Assembly (NCBI GenBank): GCA_905178155.1
Contig: CAJINV010000002.1
Span: forward strand, 6,974,743 to 7,038,742
Source of the DNA: Amoebophrya sp. A120
Lineage: Eukaryota; Sar; Dinophyceae; Syndiniales; Amoebophryaceae
Reading direction: 5' to 3'
DNA length: 64,000 bases
The notes beneath the pieces were generated by a model. It was given only the letters and a program-made list of their open reading frames with translations. It did not search any database and was not told where the DNA came from. Positions 24,650 to 36,349 of this stretch are shown here, in pieces (the first letter of the stretch is position 1; each line of letters begins with the position of its first letter). A program made the position numbers and the translations under genes.

Positions 24650-27600
24650 ATGTTTTCCAATCATAATCCGCCGGAGAAAGGCAGTGCTGGCACGTCGGCC
24701 GCTGCGCATCAACAGTGGCAGCAGGGGAACGCCACGTCTTCCGGCTTTTTTGGAACCACTTTGGTACATCGACCGGTCACCGCTGGAGGTCAATTCGCCA
24801 ATAATTATCCGAACGCAGTGAATGCGCATGCGAAGAATGCACCAAGCGTGCTCGCTCCCACCGTGACTTCGTCCAACGAAAGAGCCACGACCGTCGAGTC
24901 GGTCCATGAGGCGCTGGAGATTCAGATCCTTCGCGACCAAAAAACGGGTCGGCTTGGATCATTGCCTCCCAGCGCCAGCAGCACGACTTCTTCTAGCGCC
25001 ACGTCGTTGTATTCGAAAAATGTTGCGACCAAGAACCGTACTACAGGTGGTGCGAGCGCTGCTGCAAGCTTGGTCGTCGGTGGTGCTCAAAGAGGTTCCT
25101 ACTTCGATCTTCAGCAACAAGGACAACATCATGAAATAGACCACACCACAGAGACAGTAACTTCACCGCTCTACCGCCTATCGTATGACTCGACGGGGTG
25201 GATGAGAATTTTCAGGTGCCGGTTTGGTGACGATTTCAAAAAAACAAAAATAAAAACTTTCTATTTCCAGAGCTGACCCGGGCCCATCCCCACATGTTTT
25301 TGTGGTGTGTGTGGATGTGTAACGGGTTCGTTCCAAATATGGGCCGCGGGTGCGCTCATCCTAGGGTCAAGCCGCAGCGGTTTTGATTCTGGGTGTGTGT
25401 CCTGCCTTGTTGCGGGTTTTGGCGTCCTCCCCTTTAGGCGGGGTCGGCAAGCTTCGCTTCTCCTTTCGGCTTAGTGGGGGCACAGCATGTGCACAATCTT
25501 GCTCGGCGCGCAGGTTGACGGACCCGTGGTGTCTCCTTGCTGGTTGGTTGGTAGTCTCGTGACAGATGAGTGACGGTTTGTGGGAAGGATATTTGACGTT
25601 CCGGCGACGGTTTGTGACGGTTGTTTGACGGTTTGTGACGGTTTCGTCAGAAATTCCGCTAAAACGGAGCATACCATCGGGGAAGAAAAACTGTCACTAA
25701 CCAAATTGGAACCGCCTTCCAACTTGTGACGGTTCTGTCACCATTCCGTCAAATTGCGTCATTTCATTCTTGGGCTACCTGAGGGCCTACCTAGCTACTT
25801 ACCACCAAAGGCGCCCATGGGAAACGTCAGGCGGCAACCCAGAATATGGCCAACGTCCAGCCGTTGCGCGCCCCTGCGTTGGCTGGTGGGATGCCAGTCG
25901 TTGGGCATTTGGGGTTTGCCCTTTCGTCTTTTTGTGTTATGGGGGCCCACACAATTTTCAACGCGTGTGGCGACATGCGTGCACGCTCCCCAGGCAGACA
26001 CTGTCCTGGGGTAGGACCAATGGTGCTTCGCGGTGTGTTTCGCGGCATGGCTTTGCCGCCTATCGCCCGAAGCTATCGTAGTGCCGAGCCACAGTAAAAT
26101 TTTCGCTTTTCTTTTTTCAAAACGTCACGAAACCGTCAGACCATGTAACTCATCACGAGCCGTCAGGTTGAACTATCGGACATTCGCGTTTCGGGCCCGA
26201 TCCCGACTGCATTGATTCTGCTCGCGACCGAGCACGGCCCGCCCGGCGTCTTCTTTCACCGCAATACCGGCGTTGCCAGTGTGGCGATACAAGTCACCGA
26301 CGACAGCCAGGGCTTTTTCCCCTTCCTGAGCCGCGTCTCGGCTTTCCACGTCACCTGGGAAGCCCGCGCGAGGGACGCAGGACTGAAGACGAACCTTCCG
26401 GCGGGGGCGAATAGTACCAGTGCCGGTCGACTAAATGGAAGTTCGTCTTCCGGTGGTGGTCGCCAAATTATGAATGCGTCGAAGAACGTGGTTGGCGGTG
26501 CCGCTGCCATCCCGGCTATACCGCCAAAAAAATTGATCGAGGAACATCTGCCCATGGTTTTCGTCGGCCAGATCTTGGTTCTCAGAGACTGCAAATCCGA
26601 AATCAAAAAGCCGAGGTTCTGCAAACTCACCGCCGGGAGCTATCGGGTTCTGAGCCCGGTGGAAGAACAGGAGATTTTGAGAAATGAGGAGTCGACTGCA
26701 AGTGCTCCACTGAACGCGAACACCAGTAGGTCACTTTTCACTTCGCAAGAGCTTCACCGAATCCGAGAGTTGATTGCCTACCGCGGTTGTGTGTTGCGGA
26801 ATTCAAAAGACTCCGTGCACGCGGTTTACGGATACCTCCGGGACGACGACATTTATGCCAGTCTCAAAAAGACGGCGGCGAACATGTTTCGGCTGAGGCT
26901 GTTGACGAGAAGAAAATCAAGTAAATCGTCTCGGTGCTTGGGACTGTTGCAGAAAACATCACAGGGCGAGAATCGTCCACAACACGAGAGGAATGTCAAA
27001 CAGCAGCAGACAAATATTACCAGAAGCAAACTAATTATGGAGAGAAAAAAGTTTGTCACAGTCACTACCTTGCACTTGCAGGTTTTGCATTACAAATTCT
27101 TTCAGCATCACAGCTTTTCTTTGTATTGCAGAAACACTAGGGAAATCCCTTATGAAGTTTGGCTGTGATGCATTTTTACGCATGACAGAAAATTTTGTAT
27201 TGCAAAAATGCGCATGAGTGATCGTGACGAACTTTTTTTGTTTGATACTAATCGACATCAAATCGCGGCACGAAAACAACGACTTTTTTCTTTTGAAAAA
27301 TCTGGACCGAGCATCCCGAACCGGGGCCGTGGTAAGAGTCGTCGTCAACAATAGCAATAGCGGCGGTTCGGGTTCGGATAAAATCAACGCACTACAGACA
27401 GATCTTGTTTTGAGCAGCAGGCAATGTCAAGCGGTGGATACTGTATTCCAATCGACAACGGACCGCGTGACGCTCGTGCATCCGGACTTCTTTTGCGCGC
27501 AGCAGGAGCAGCAAAACAACTTGAGGTCGTACAGAAATGAACAACTGCAGCTGCACCACGACGAGAACCACGCCCCGCATCAAATAGTAAACTCAAGCGA

Positions 27601-29230
27601 AGGGGTGAAAATGGTTGACAGTGAAGAAAAGAACGGAAATAAAACTTTTTTTCTGCAAGCCGAAATAGTGAGTCAGTTTGGAGGTGGCACCAGCTGTAAC
27701 GCCTTTTTTTCCTCGTCACGAGGCTCTGGCTCCTCTGTCGCTGCAGCACCAACGGGAGCTCTTTCTATGTCCGTCCGTGACTTCAAGACTTTTCTCCGCC
27801 GAAAATATTTTCAACCAGCAGTCGACGCGTCGGATTGCTTGGTTGCGAAGATTCAGGAGCAGTTGCGCAAGAGGAAGATCCAGGGGAGATCGCAGAGGAG
27901 TCAAGCACCAGCATATGGGCAGCAGGAAAACGAAATGAGCCATTTAGGCGAGGATGTGGAAATGAAAGCAGCCATCGACGCTGGCAATAACGTTGTTGAG
28001 AATGGACGAGGTGGATCGTGCAGGGTCGACGATCCTACTAGTAGCTACGACCCTACTGCGAGGACTGCATCAAATGATTCATCTTCTTGCAGCAGCCAGC
28101 ACCAGTACATAATTGTCAACTACGACGAATGTACCTTCCTTGGTGGTGGCCGTGTGGAGTTACCACCGTACGAACAGCAAGCGCGGACGCGACCAGGTAG
28201 CAGCAGTAATATCAGCACCTTTTTCGCCAGTACTGCCAATTCGTCCACAGAGAGACCCAAACTCTTTGCCGAGCACGGCCGCGTGGATCATTTTTACGTC
28301 GCGGCCTGGGAGCTCAGAACGTCACGAAATCCGAAAACATTACATAAGTCTGGCGTTCCACCGAACCAGGAAGCCAGCGGGGGGCCGTCGTCCAGCGCGT
28401 GTTCTGGTTCTGCTGGGAAGACGAATCTTGACCAGCTTGGACAAGATGAGAACTCCATCATCGTGTATTCCGATGAGCTGGAAGATATGCTCGCGCCCTT
28501 GTTTGAAGACGACGAAGAGTTCGCACTGATGTGTACTACCTCTATGCCCCCAGCAGCAGGGATGAATCATGGAAGCTCAAGCTGCGCGGGAGGTTCGTCT
28601 TCTGTCATCTTCGAGAAAGCAATGGAGCGACTGTTTCAGCCCGAGGTCGTTCCTCTTCCAGAAGCAGACCTCCAAAAGGATCCGAACAGACAACAAGATG
28701 GAACACGCCTGCAGTGTCCTCGTGGTCCAGTAGGAACGAGAAACCACGATCAACCTCAGCAACTTCCTCCTAGTAGCTGCGTGGTCGGCAACATCAACTC
28801 GTTTTCCGTTGTTCAGCAGCATGACAGATCTATTTCCTCCGCGAACTGCGAAGTGAATAGTACCACGTCGAACGGCACATCCTCGAAGGCAACGAGCAAA
28901 TCGAATGCGACACCATCACGAGGAACTTCAAATCGAGCAGCAAGTCTCTTCCCCGGGAAGGGCACGGTGTGTGTTTCCCTCGGAATGGATGGAAGATCTG
29001 TCCCCGGTCCGCACGCAATTCCGTTGGGGGAGACTATTTTCCGAAACGCGTACAAAATCACGCTGACTGAAATCTTTGAGCGAGGAACACAAACTGAGCT
29101 TGCGATGAAGTTCACTGATGTAGATGATCACCATCACCATGGAAGAACTCACCTTGAAGATGCTTCTGCCGCGGAAAATTATCATGATAAGGCTGACGAA
29201 GCAGAAGCAGATGTCATAATGCAGGATTGA
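24650..29230 (+). CDS. Unknown protein, complete member of the duplicated-exon family (3 exons)
   Basis: I do not recognise the family. The proposed exons are 24650-25183, 26179-27035 and 27253-29230, giving about 1122 residues. Exon 1 is Ser/Thr/Ala-rich with a short helical core (TTVESVHEALEIQILRDQK). Exon 2 encodes the best-ordered part (GPPGVFFHRNTGVASVAIQV through LPMVFVGQILVLRDC and a basic segment). Exon 3 is long and mostly disordered, with a conserved-looking C-terminal piece GTVCVSLGMDGRSVPGPHA and a His run near the end. Intron 1 is a 995-nt insertion with a CTATCG direct repeat; intron 2 is an introner with a CTAAT repeat. Precise removal of both gives one open frame. If the first insertion is not spliced, the gene is broken and only an internal start would remain. 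The start ATG is the one shared by copies 1 and 3. Confidence 0.55.
25184..26178 (+). mobile_element. 995-nt insertion/intron with CTATCG direct repeats
   Basis: Paralogous copies at 22590, 23295 and 24400 read straight through CTATCGGACATTCG, whereas here the sequence is split into CTATCG, an insert starting TATGACTCGACGG and ending GGTTGAA, then CTATCG and GACATTCG. The insert closes the frame with stops, and its exact removal restores it. Inside are tandem GACGGTTTGTGACGGT-type repeats (about 25560-25650), the 13-mer AGCATACCATCGG (about 25665), and a GC-richer block at 25770-26090. No clear terminal inverted repeat and no coding frame of its own were seen. No sliding of the boundary gives GT-AG ends. 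Confidence 0.6.
27036..27252 (+). mobile_element. Introner element (AAAAAAGTTTGTCAC arms)
   Basis: It starts TATGGAGAGAAAAAAGTTTG and ends with the near reverse complement, closing GTTTGATA. It is flanked by CTAAT on both sides. Removing the element and one repeat copy joins KLI to DIKSRHENN in frame. The boundaries are not GT-AG. Internal sequence includes GCATGACAGAAAATTTTG. Confidence 0.75.
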
Positions 29231-29594
29231 AATGGAAAACCTGTCCGCAATAGGTGCTGCGCGAATGACTTGGACATAGAGTGCTCACCCAGATGAACCT
29301 CAAAGGCCACGTTGTTCAGCCAGTGTTTTTTTCGCTCTCTGCAGATCGAGTCGGTCCTCCGATAACGTGAGGCCGCCCTCACCAGTTTGGTGAGTTCTCA
29401 TTTTTGTTGCCCTTGTGTGATAGATCCTTACCTCTCCTCCTCAGCACAGCGGTCAACACTCTACATCGCTCGTTATTTTTGGTAGATGCAGATGATTTGG
29501 TGTAGCGGTAAGTAGAAGCCATTTCATTTTCTTTGATCAACATCAAAGCAATAGAAGAAGCAAACTACTTTGACAGACAAGTTATCAAGCCAGT

Positions 29595-32269
29595 ATGGGC
29601 GCCAAAAAGGGGGGAAAGGGGTCGTTCTCCTGGTCTAAGCGCGACCCAAATAAGCCGAGACTAACGGATGAAGAGAAGCGTGCCAAGGCGAAGATTCATT
29701 TGGAAGCCTTTCGGGCCGCAAAGCAAAACGGAAAATTTCCCGACAAGGACAATCCCGGGAGCTGCAATGCGAACCACGAATCGACCTCGGCACTGACCCA
29801 CAAAGAGAAGCTGAAATACGAGTATCAGGAAAAAGAGCAGCGGAAGGAAATGGTGAAGAACGCGATGCTGATTCAGGAAAAAAATCCTGATCTGCGGGTG
29901 CAGTCGGTTATATGGAAGTGTCAGAATCGAAATTGACAAAATCGAAAAACTTGTGATGCATAAGATCGATACCAGTTGGAGCCTCAGTTTGCAAGCGGCG
30001 CATGACAAATTTCGCGAGCACCCAAGTCCAGTCTGTCACGCTGTTTGGGTAAAGGAGACAGGTCCTGTCATGCTACAATGGCAGCGCATTGCATACTCCT
30101 AAACAGGCTTGCGATCGATCTCATTTGCCTGCTCCCCAATACAGGCCTCCAGTGCCCTGCATTTTATGCATCACAGATTTTTCGACTTTGTCGATTTCGA
30201 TCCTGACACATCCATGGGCTAACCACAATTCGCTGATGTTCGGGAAAAAGATGCAGCGTGATGGTGTTGATGACGACGAGGAAAGCGATGCTGAAGCTGG
30301 TGAAAACGACAGACATTTTCTCGGGTCAAAACGAAGTAGAGAGAATTCGTCTGAGGAAGAAGGTGGTGAAAATCGGCAGCAGCATTTCAGCAGCCGTGCG
30401 GCTACCGCGAGAATAAACATCAAAGATGATTTCAACGCGCAGCTTTGGGATGCGCATGCAAAATCTGCCAGCGCAAGCACTGCGAGGAGCGGGACAAAAG
30501 GAGCCGTCGCTCAGCAAGCAACGACAATGACCTCGACCGGGGCAACCGCTAAAATAAATTTGTCTTCTGCAACAGCAAGCAAACCGTCTGGCAGTTCATT
30601 TGAACAAGAGGAAAGGGAGTTTGCCGTGGCTTTGAATTGGCACGAGAACTTGGAATTTCTAGCGACGGCGGAGTTGGAGATTATGCGGCAGTATTTGGAA
30701 AATAGCAAAAGGCAACTGCAGAAAGCGGCGACGGACTTTGATAAGAAAGACCAGAGCGAAGACACAACCGCAACGACGCTGCAGTTTCCTCAGCTCGACG
30801 ACTACAATACGAGTTTGCTGAAGTTTTTAGTGAAAAAAAGGTTTAACTTGCAGGTTTTACCACCCGTGAAACAGTCTCTGGCAACCTCAAGGGTGACGAA
30901 TGACGTTGCAAGTAGGAGATGTGGGGGCATTCGCGTGAAAATTCCGTCGACCGTTTCCAATGCAGCGTTTGCTCCTTTCGGCCGACGGAGTGCTAGAACC
31001 GCTACTGATGCTGGCGACGAGAAGAGCAGCAGCAGTGCAACACTTTCCATGACCCTCCCTTCCATGTCTATCGTAGACCTGGTTTGCACCTCAACCGGCG
31101 CAGCGGAGGTGCCGATCACCATGGGAGTGGAGCAGACGTTTGCAGAGGAAAGATTAAGGCAGTTGCTGCGCATGACAAAGAACTCAACCAGAACTACTAG
31201 CAAGAGCGATCTGCTCTTCATCAGCGACACGATTTTCAAAAAGCATTACGAGGACAACGACAGCGACAGCAACTCTGACGAGAGCGATAGCGGTGAGAAT
31301 TTCATCGGCGGGCCACCGAAGAAATTGCTCCAAAACACCGCGAAAAGGAGGAGAGTGGATGATGAAAATTCTGCTGCGGGGGATACGGCTGGTAGAATAC
31401 AACACACCGCGTCCTCTACAACATCATCTGCTGTTGTCTTTCCGCACTACAACTTCGAGCGTTTTCGCGAACAGGAAGGCAAGTCGTGGAAGGAGAATTG
31501 GGCGACGGCGAAGTGGCCAAGCCTGAAACTGGACAACCGCGCCCAACCGATCGAGGTAGACACGATGAACGGGGCTGTTTTGTCCTTTCTCTTCACGCCG
31601 AGGGACTTCGCGAAGGAGAAAGAAGGGCTGGAACTCCTGCTGGAAAATTTTCCACCGAGGAGAAACGGTGGCGATTCCGATCTTCCTGCGAACACAGTGG
31701 GAGAGATTATGAAGATGAAACCCATCTCGCTGCGGTTGATCCGAACAGAGAACTTCAACAAGAGCAAGAAGAGAAGTCCCTGGAAGTTGAAGATGAAGGG
31801 GCTGCTGGAGAACATCGAGTATTGTATTGGGACTCAAAACAGCAAGTCACCACTGTTCTGGATGGAGAAGGAATTTGAGTTTTCGGAGAGCTCACAGCGG
31901 ATCTGGATCGCATTCCTGGACGGCTGCAAGGTGGTGGTGGGCACGTACCCAGGCCTGCTGCAAAATAAGATCGCGGAGTTCCAGGTGGTGAAACCGACGG
32001 AGGACGGAAGTAGTGAAGAGGGAGAAGTAGACGGGAACGATGGCACCAGCAACGGCGTTAGCATGACAAAAGTTCGATTCGGGTTTGTCGGTGGCGAGAA
32101 GGGAGGGCAGTCAATATTTGGCTTCGGGCGTGCAGTGCCGACTGTCACGAGTATCAGTCTGCAGCCCAGGAAGTTGACAGATTTGCTGTGGACGAACGTA
32201 GAAAAGGAAGTGCCGTCCAAAGATACGTCCGCTTTTCTGAATGCCAAAAGTGTGAATTTGAGTCTCTGA
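29595..32269 (+). CDS. Unknown Ser/Glu-rich, probably nuclear protein (2 exons)
   Basis: The proposed exons are 29595-29910 and 30222-32269, about 787 residues. Exon 1 is small and very basic (MGAKKGGKGSFSWSKRDPNK, then a Lys/Glu-rich helix). Exon 2 starts NHNSLMFGKKMQRDG and then runs through acidic/Ser stretches, a helical segment (FAVALNWHENLEFLATAELE), a block of Asp/Ser repeats near 31255-31300, a basic KRRRVDDE motif that could be a nuclear-localisation signal, and a better-ordered C-terminal half (about residues 440-650) with segments such as AVLSFLFTPRDFAKEKEG and RIWIAFLDGCKVVVGTYPG. I know no family with this arrangement. The intron is an introner whose excision restores the frame. 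The start is the first ATG of exon 1, preceded by in-frame stops. Confidence 0.65.
29911..30221 (+). mobile_element. Introner element, TGTCAGGATCG family (311 nt)
   Basis: The left arm TATGGAAGTGTCAGAATCG and its continuation pair with the right arm, which closes CGATCCTGACACATCCATG. The arms stay complementary for over 40 bases with few mismatches, to TTGTGATGCAT/ATGCATCACA. The flanks read GGTTA and GGCTA, a 5-base duplication with one change. Removal joins the two frames. It is a sibling of the 38125-38435 intron, which is also 311 nt. Confidence 0.75.
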
Positions 32270-34566
32270 CTATGCTGCTCAGAAGAAGGCTGATGCTGTT
32301 GATGATCGATGACTGAAGAAGAAACACTAAATGAAAATGAAAGACGCAGTCTTTTGTTCGCGACCAGGAATGAACAACAAGGGGAATGAAAATCAGGCCT
32401 GTGCCAAAGCAGAGACACGTGTTGTGGCTTCTCCTACTTGCGTTCTTGGTTGCCGTTTAAATCGATGCAACGGACGATGGAAATCGGTTTTGCAGCTGCG
32501 AATCCGCCGCGACGCTGTGGCCGCGCAAACCTGCCTCGCCCAGGCAAGTCGCAGCCGTCCGAGCGCTGGCGCGCGTGCCGGGTTTCTCTGCCTGTTCAGG
32601 AGATGCAGGCAAAGTTTCTGGCGCCTGACGCAAAACAGCCCGACGCGGTGCCTGACGCAAAAGAATCCGAAGTGGTGCCTGACGCAAATAAAGAGCCCGA
32701 AGGCAAAGCCGAGGCGCAAAAGACCGACCCGAGGCCGAGTCTTCCTCCGAAAGGGGCGGCGGGGCTCTCAGTGGCCGGCGCTCCCCACCCGGATGGCGTT
32801 GGTTGCGGTGGTTGATGCGGAGTTTTGGAAACCTGGAGGGGGCCCCTATCCCTCCGTAAATGTTGCCCCCCCGGCCAGAGAGCAGGGCGGCGACGCAGTC
32901 CCTGAAGCGCGCGGCGCCCCCTGCCGCCGCCACCCGCCCCGCCGGCGTTTGGGTTTTGTCTGTGCCGCGCCCCCGGGACAGATCGGCGCGCCCGTGTCCT
33001 TGCCGGGGCTTGGGGCAGGTACACGGGCGCGCCACGCCTTGCAGCTGGTACATTGCTGGCGCGCGCGAGGTTGGTAGGTTTGCGAAGCATTTTGCGCCCG
33101 TTTGTTAGCCAGCCCGCGGCCCAATCGTATTCGTTCGAGGGGGTCGGGGTTTGGGGGCAAATAACGCGCCGGAGTCCGATTGGGCCCGCCGAGTGCGCCC
33201 TTTGCCGGCCCGTCTTGCCTCTCTTTGCAGCAGTTGGCCGAATACAACGACGCGCGCGTGGGTTTGCCGATCCCGCCGCCGCTTGGTTGCGTCTCTTGCG
33301 CCCTTGACGGCAGGGCCGGCCGCCCGCCCGTCTGTCTCTCTCTCTGCGCGCGCCCGTCGCACCGCGCGCAGGAGGTTGGCCGGCGCGCCGATTAATGTTG
33401 CCGCCTCCCCGGCGCGCCGGCCTTGGCCCGCCCGCCCGGGTCAGCCTTCGCGCGCAGCCCTTCCTTGACAAAAAGAAGCGGTGGGGGGGGGGGGCGCGCT
33501 CCTTCTTCGGTGGCTCTACCTCATCCGCCTCCGGGATGGCGGGCCGGCGCGCGACCCTGTTCCGGCTCGGGACGGACCCCGGCGGGGTGGCTTCAAAAAC
33601 GGAGAGGCCGAAGAACGCAAGCTCTACGGCGAGACGGTAGCTACGCCCTACCGCGCGCCGCGTTTGTGCGCCAATCTTTGCGCCTGTGTTACTAGCTTGG
33701 GCCTGTCGTCGGCCTTCGATCGCCTGCCGCGCGCTGGGCCGGCCCGCCTACCTTCCGGGCCACCGCGGGGGCAGCCGCAAGGCAGGCACCTTGCTGCCTG
33801 CCGGCATTGCCAGCCTGCGCCCCCTTGCGCGCACGTGGGGCATTTCGCCGGCGCCGTTCAAGTGTTAGCTTGGCTTGCTGGGCGGCCCCGCCCCCCGCCC
33901 TTCCCACCATCGCCCATTTTGTGGGGTAGGTCTCCTCTGGTGGGCGCCCCCTTTTGGCGGTGGGTCTTGGGTGTTGATATAAGTCAGTGCATGCTTTTGA
34001 TGTGTTGCGCAGCCAGCCGGCCCGCCGCGTTGGGCGCCTGCGGGAAATTCTTCCTCTAGGCGGCTCCCGGCTTCTCACAGTAAGGCTAAGGGCACTCGAG
34101 GCCGCCGGTACGACGAGAATGAAGGCCGGCCGCGGTCCCGCCGGGCAGCCCGGTGCTTTCTTTGTTTTGGGATTCGCCTTTGGTCGTATCTATCAATGAG
34201 TCTTCGGCTCAGCCGCGCGCGTTTTCGCGCATCGGCCAGCAGCTCTAGTGCTTCCCTGCGAAGCAGACTGGAATTGGGAGGAATCGCCGCCAAGTTGGTT
34301 CATCGCCGTGCGTGGACATGTGTTGGTTGCCCCCCAGTGTGTTTTTTCTTGTGTGTTTCCCCTTGCGTATATGTTGTAGAAACTGATGAAACTCAGTTTC
34401 AGTCCATCTGTATGGCCTTTTGCAGATCTACATGCATCACACTACTTTTGGATGACTTGATGGCTTCATCCTGGAGCAGGCATAGATACGAAATGGTCTG
34501 AGTGTGTTCTGCTTATTCGTCCTTCTCAGTCTCGTTCGCGAAAGCGAAACACTTCAAATTTTAAAG
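32270..34566. other. Intergenic: GC-rich island C (about 32450-34190)
   Basis: This is the longest of the GC-rich islands. It has GGCGCGCC-like words, poly-G (33481-33494) and large overlapping open frames on both strands that I attribute to stop scarcity. At its left edge (about 32620-32705) sits a three-unit 27-base tandem repeat reading in frame as PDAKQPDAV, PDAKESEVV, PDANKEPEG, which looks once-coding. Composition returns to normal before the gene at 34567. Confidence 0.55.
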
Positions 34567-36349
34567 ATGGCGTCGGACGGCCCTGCACTAGCAGCAGACG
34601 GAGCTGCACCCGGATCATCCGATAGTACCAGTGCCGAGGTCATCCAGCTTGGCAAGACGGAGAATCCCAACATCTCGTCCTACGGCATCATCACGAAGAA
34701 CGGCCTGCTCGCCATGTACGGCGAGGCCCCAAAGCTTCCCGGGAAGGAGTGCGCGCAGAGATTGAAGGCTTTGGCAAACTACCGGGAGGAATTTCTGGAG
34801 CGGGTGGTGCCGGCACTGGAAAAAGCAGGGGATGAAGAGCTGGACCGGGATCAGTGTTGGAGGCTGGTATAAATGAAAGTTAAGATTTCTCTTGAATTGA
34901 AGATATCAACGTGGACGCACCATTTGCATTTCAAACGCCGCGCCGTACTGCAAGAACGCATCGACCACGTCCACATGATGCAAAATGCACTAACTCGGCT
35001 TTCTGCACGACAGCCTTGCACCCAAAAGCAAGGTGTTGAAACTGAGTACTGTGGTAAATATTCAAAACAGATGTCCGACCACACCTGCATGTGGGAGAAG
35101 TATTCCCATCCGACCGTGATAAGCAACGGCCGGGGCGGCTTCAGCTACCACTCGGGCAACACCTGGGGCTGCGAGCAATTTTTCCGTCCGGGAGAGGAAG
35201 TTATTTCCGGAGCGGTCTTCTGCGCACGCGTTCTGCTTGCGGGGCGCTCGAGCGGGGTCAAAATCACCAACAAGGCGGTGAACATCGAGGACTTCGACGG
35301 TATTTGGATAAGTGTTGGCTGTTGCAGCAGCTCCAGAGGTGGTCGTATCTATTCGATGAATTTATGTTGGAGGACGTCGAGGAAAACTACAAACCACACA
35401 AGCAACACCCCGAAGCTCACAAGAGCGTTGCATGACGATAGAGTGGCATTAGTACAACTATAGCACTTTTTTAGAAAGAAATAGAAATGATCAAAACACG
35501 ACGCGCCGCAAATACAGATTTCGAAGACGTTCTTTGGTTCAACGAGCAGCTCCTGATGGAAGCGATTCAGAAGAAATGGGGTGGCGACGAGGACGGTTTT
35601 GACGCGGATGAATTCACGATGGCCCTGCATAAGATGTACAAAAAGATCAAGACACCCTGGATGGAAATCAAAAGCAGAGCCACCATGGGTGGGAAGATCA
35701 CGGAAGTTGGAATCAAGGCACTTTACGGTACAGCTTCTTGATGTTGCCGTAGTTGGTATAGCGGAAATAAAGGATGAACTTGTGATTGGGCGCGTAAGCC
35801 GACACGATTGACTCGTGTCGGGATAATTTCTCATGCCGCTATTTCAGCTGATTTTTGCCAGAATAAAGTACTTACACATCATCTTCTACTCTATCAGGTT
35901 TTACCCACAAGCTCGGGCAGCGGCCGACGGCTGAGGAGAAGCACAATATGAATATCACCAAGATGACGGGGTCGGAGTTCTGCCGACGCTTAGAGCGCGC
36001 CCGTGCCGAGGCGGACTGGGAATTCGTGGGGAAGTTTTACGATAAAGTATGGGACGCACACGGCACGGACGAAAACTTGTACAATTGGATGGAAATGATG
36101 AATCTGGCCACGGAGGCGTTTTATGCATTGCAAAAGCATTGTACTCGTATAAATGCATTACAAATTTCCTCAGCATGAGAAGTAAAATTTGTACTGCGGA
36201 TTCCCCCCAAAAAAAAGATTTGTGATGCATGATTGCAATGCGAGTACGATACTTCTGCACAGGATACGTTTTTCAGCAAACCAAAAGAGTTGGCGGAGGG
36301 CGAGGAGGCGGCCAAAGCGGCTTTGGCAGCCACTCTGGCAGATGATTAA
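34567..36349 (+). CDS. EF-hand-like protein of unknown function (5 exons)
   Basis: The exons are 34567-34866, 35071-35299, 35518-35727, 35898-36121 and 36272-36349, 346 residues. The first three introns are GT-AG (204, 218 and 170 nt; phases 0, 1 and 1); the fourth is an introner. Joins are supported by phase and by continuity, for example IEDFD to DFEDVLWFNEQLL and KALYG to FTHKLGQ. The segment GGDEDGFDADEFTMALHKMY resembles one EF-hand loop (D-E-D-G-F-D-A-D-E-F), so Ca2+ binding is possible. A second pair partner is not obvious. The C terminus is a short Ala/Glu helix. An upstream in-frame ATG at 34504 would add a hydrophobic leader (MFCLFVLLSLV); I prefer 34567 because that leader looks like 5' flank, but a signal anchor cannot be excluded. 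Confidence 0.65.
36122..36271 (+). mobile_element. Introner element, GTATCGTACTCG-arm family (150 nt)
   Basis: It starts TATGCATTGCAAAAGCATTG and ends CGAGTACGATACTTCTGCACAGGATA. The arms are partly complementary, and CGTTT flanks both sides. Removal joins EAF to FSKPKELAEG. Sibling elements lie at 55526-55695 and 62959-63115. Confidence 0.7.

Noticed and set aside
25560-25650. Short regularly repeated GACGGTT units, considered as a CRISPR array
   Set aside because: Units are tandem or overlapping with no spacers of constant length, and the context is eukaryotic.
32450-34190. Island C as an integrated GC-rich viral fragment
   Set aside because: No capsid, polymerase or other viral motif is visible in any frame. 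Composition alone is insufficient.
34873-35463. 196-codon frame spanning 34873-35463 as a single gene
   Set aside because: Its first and last parts are intron sequence of the 34567-36349 gene. Splice phases and continuity favour the five-exon model.
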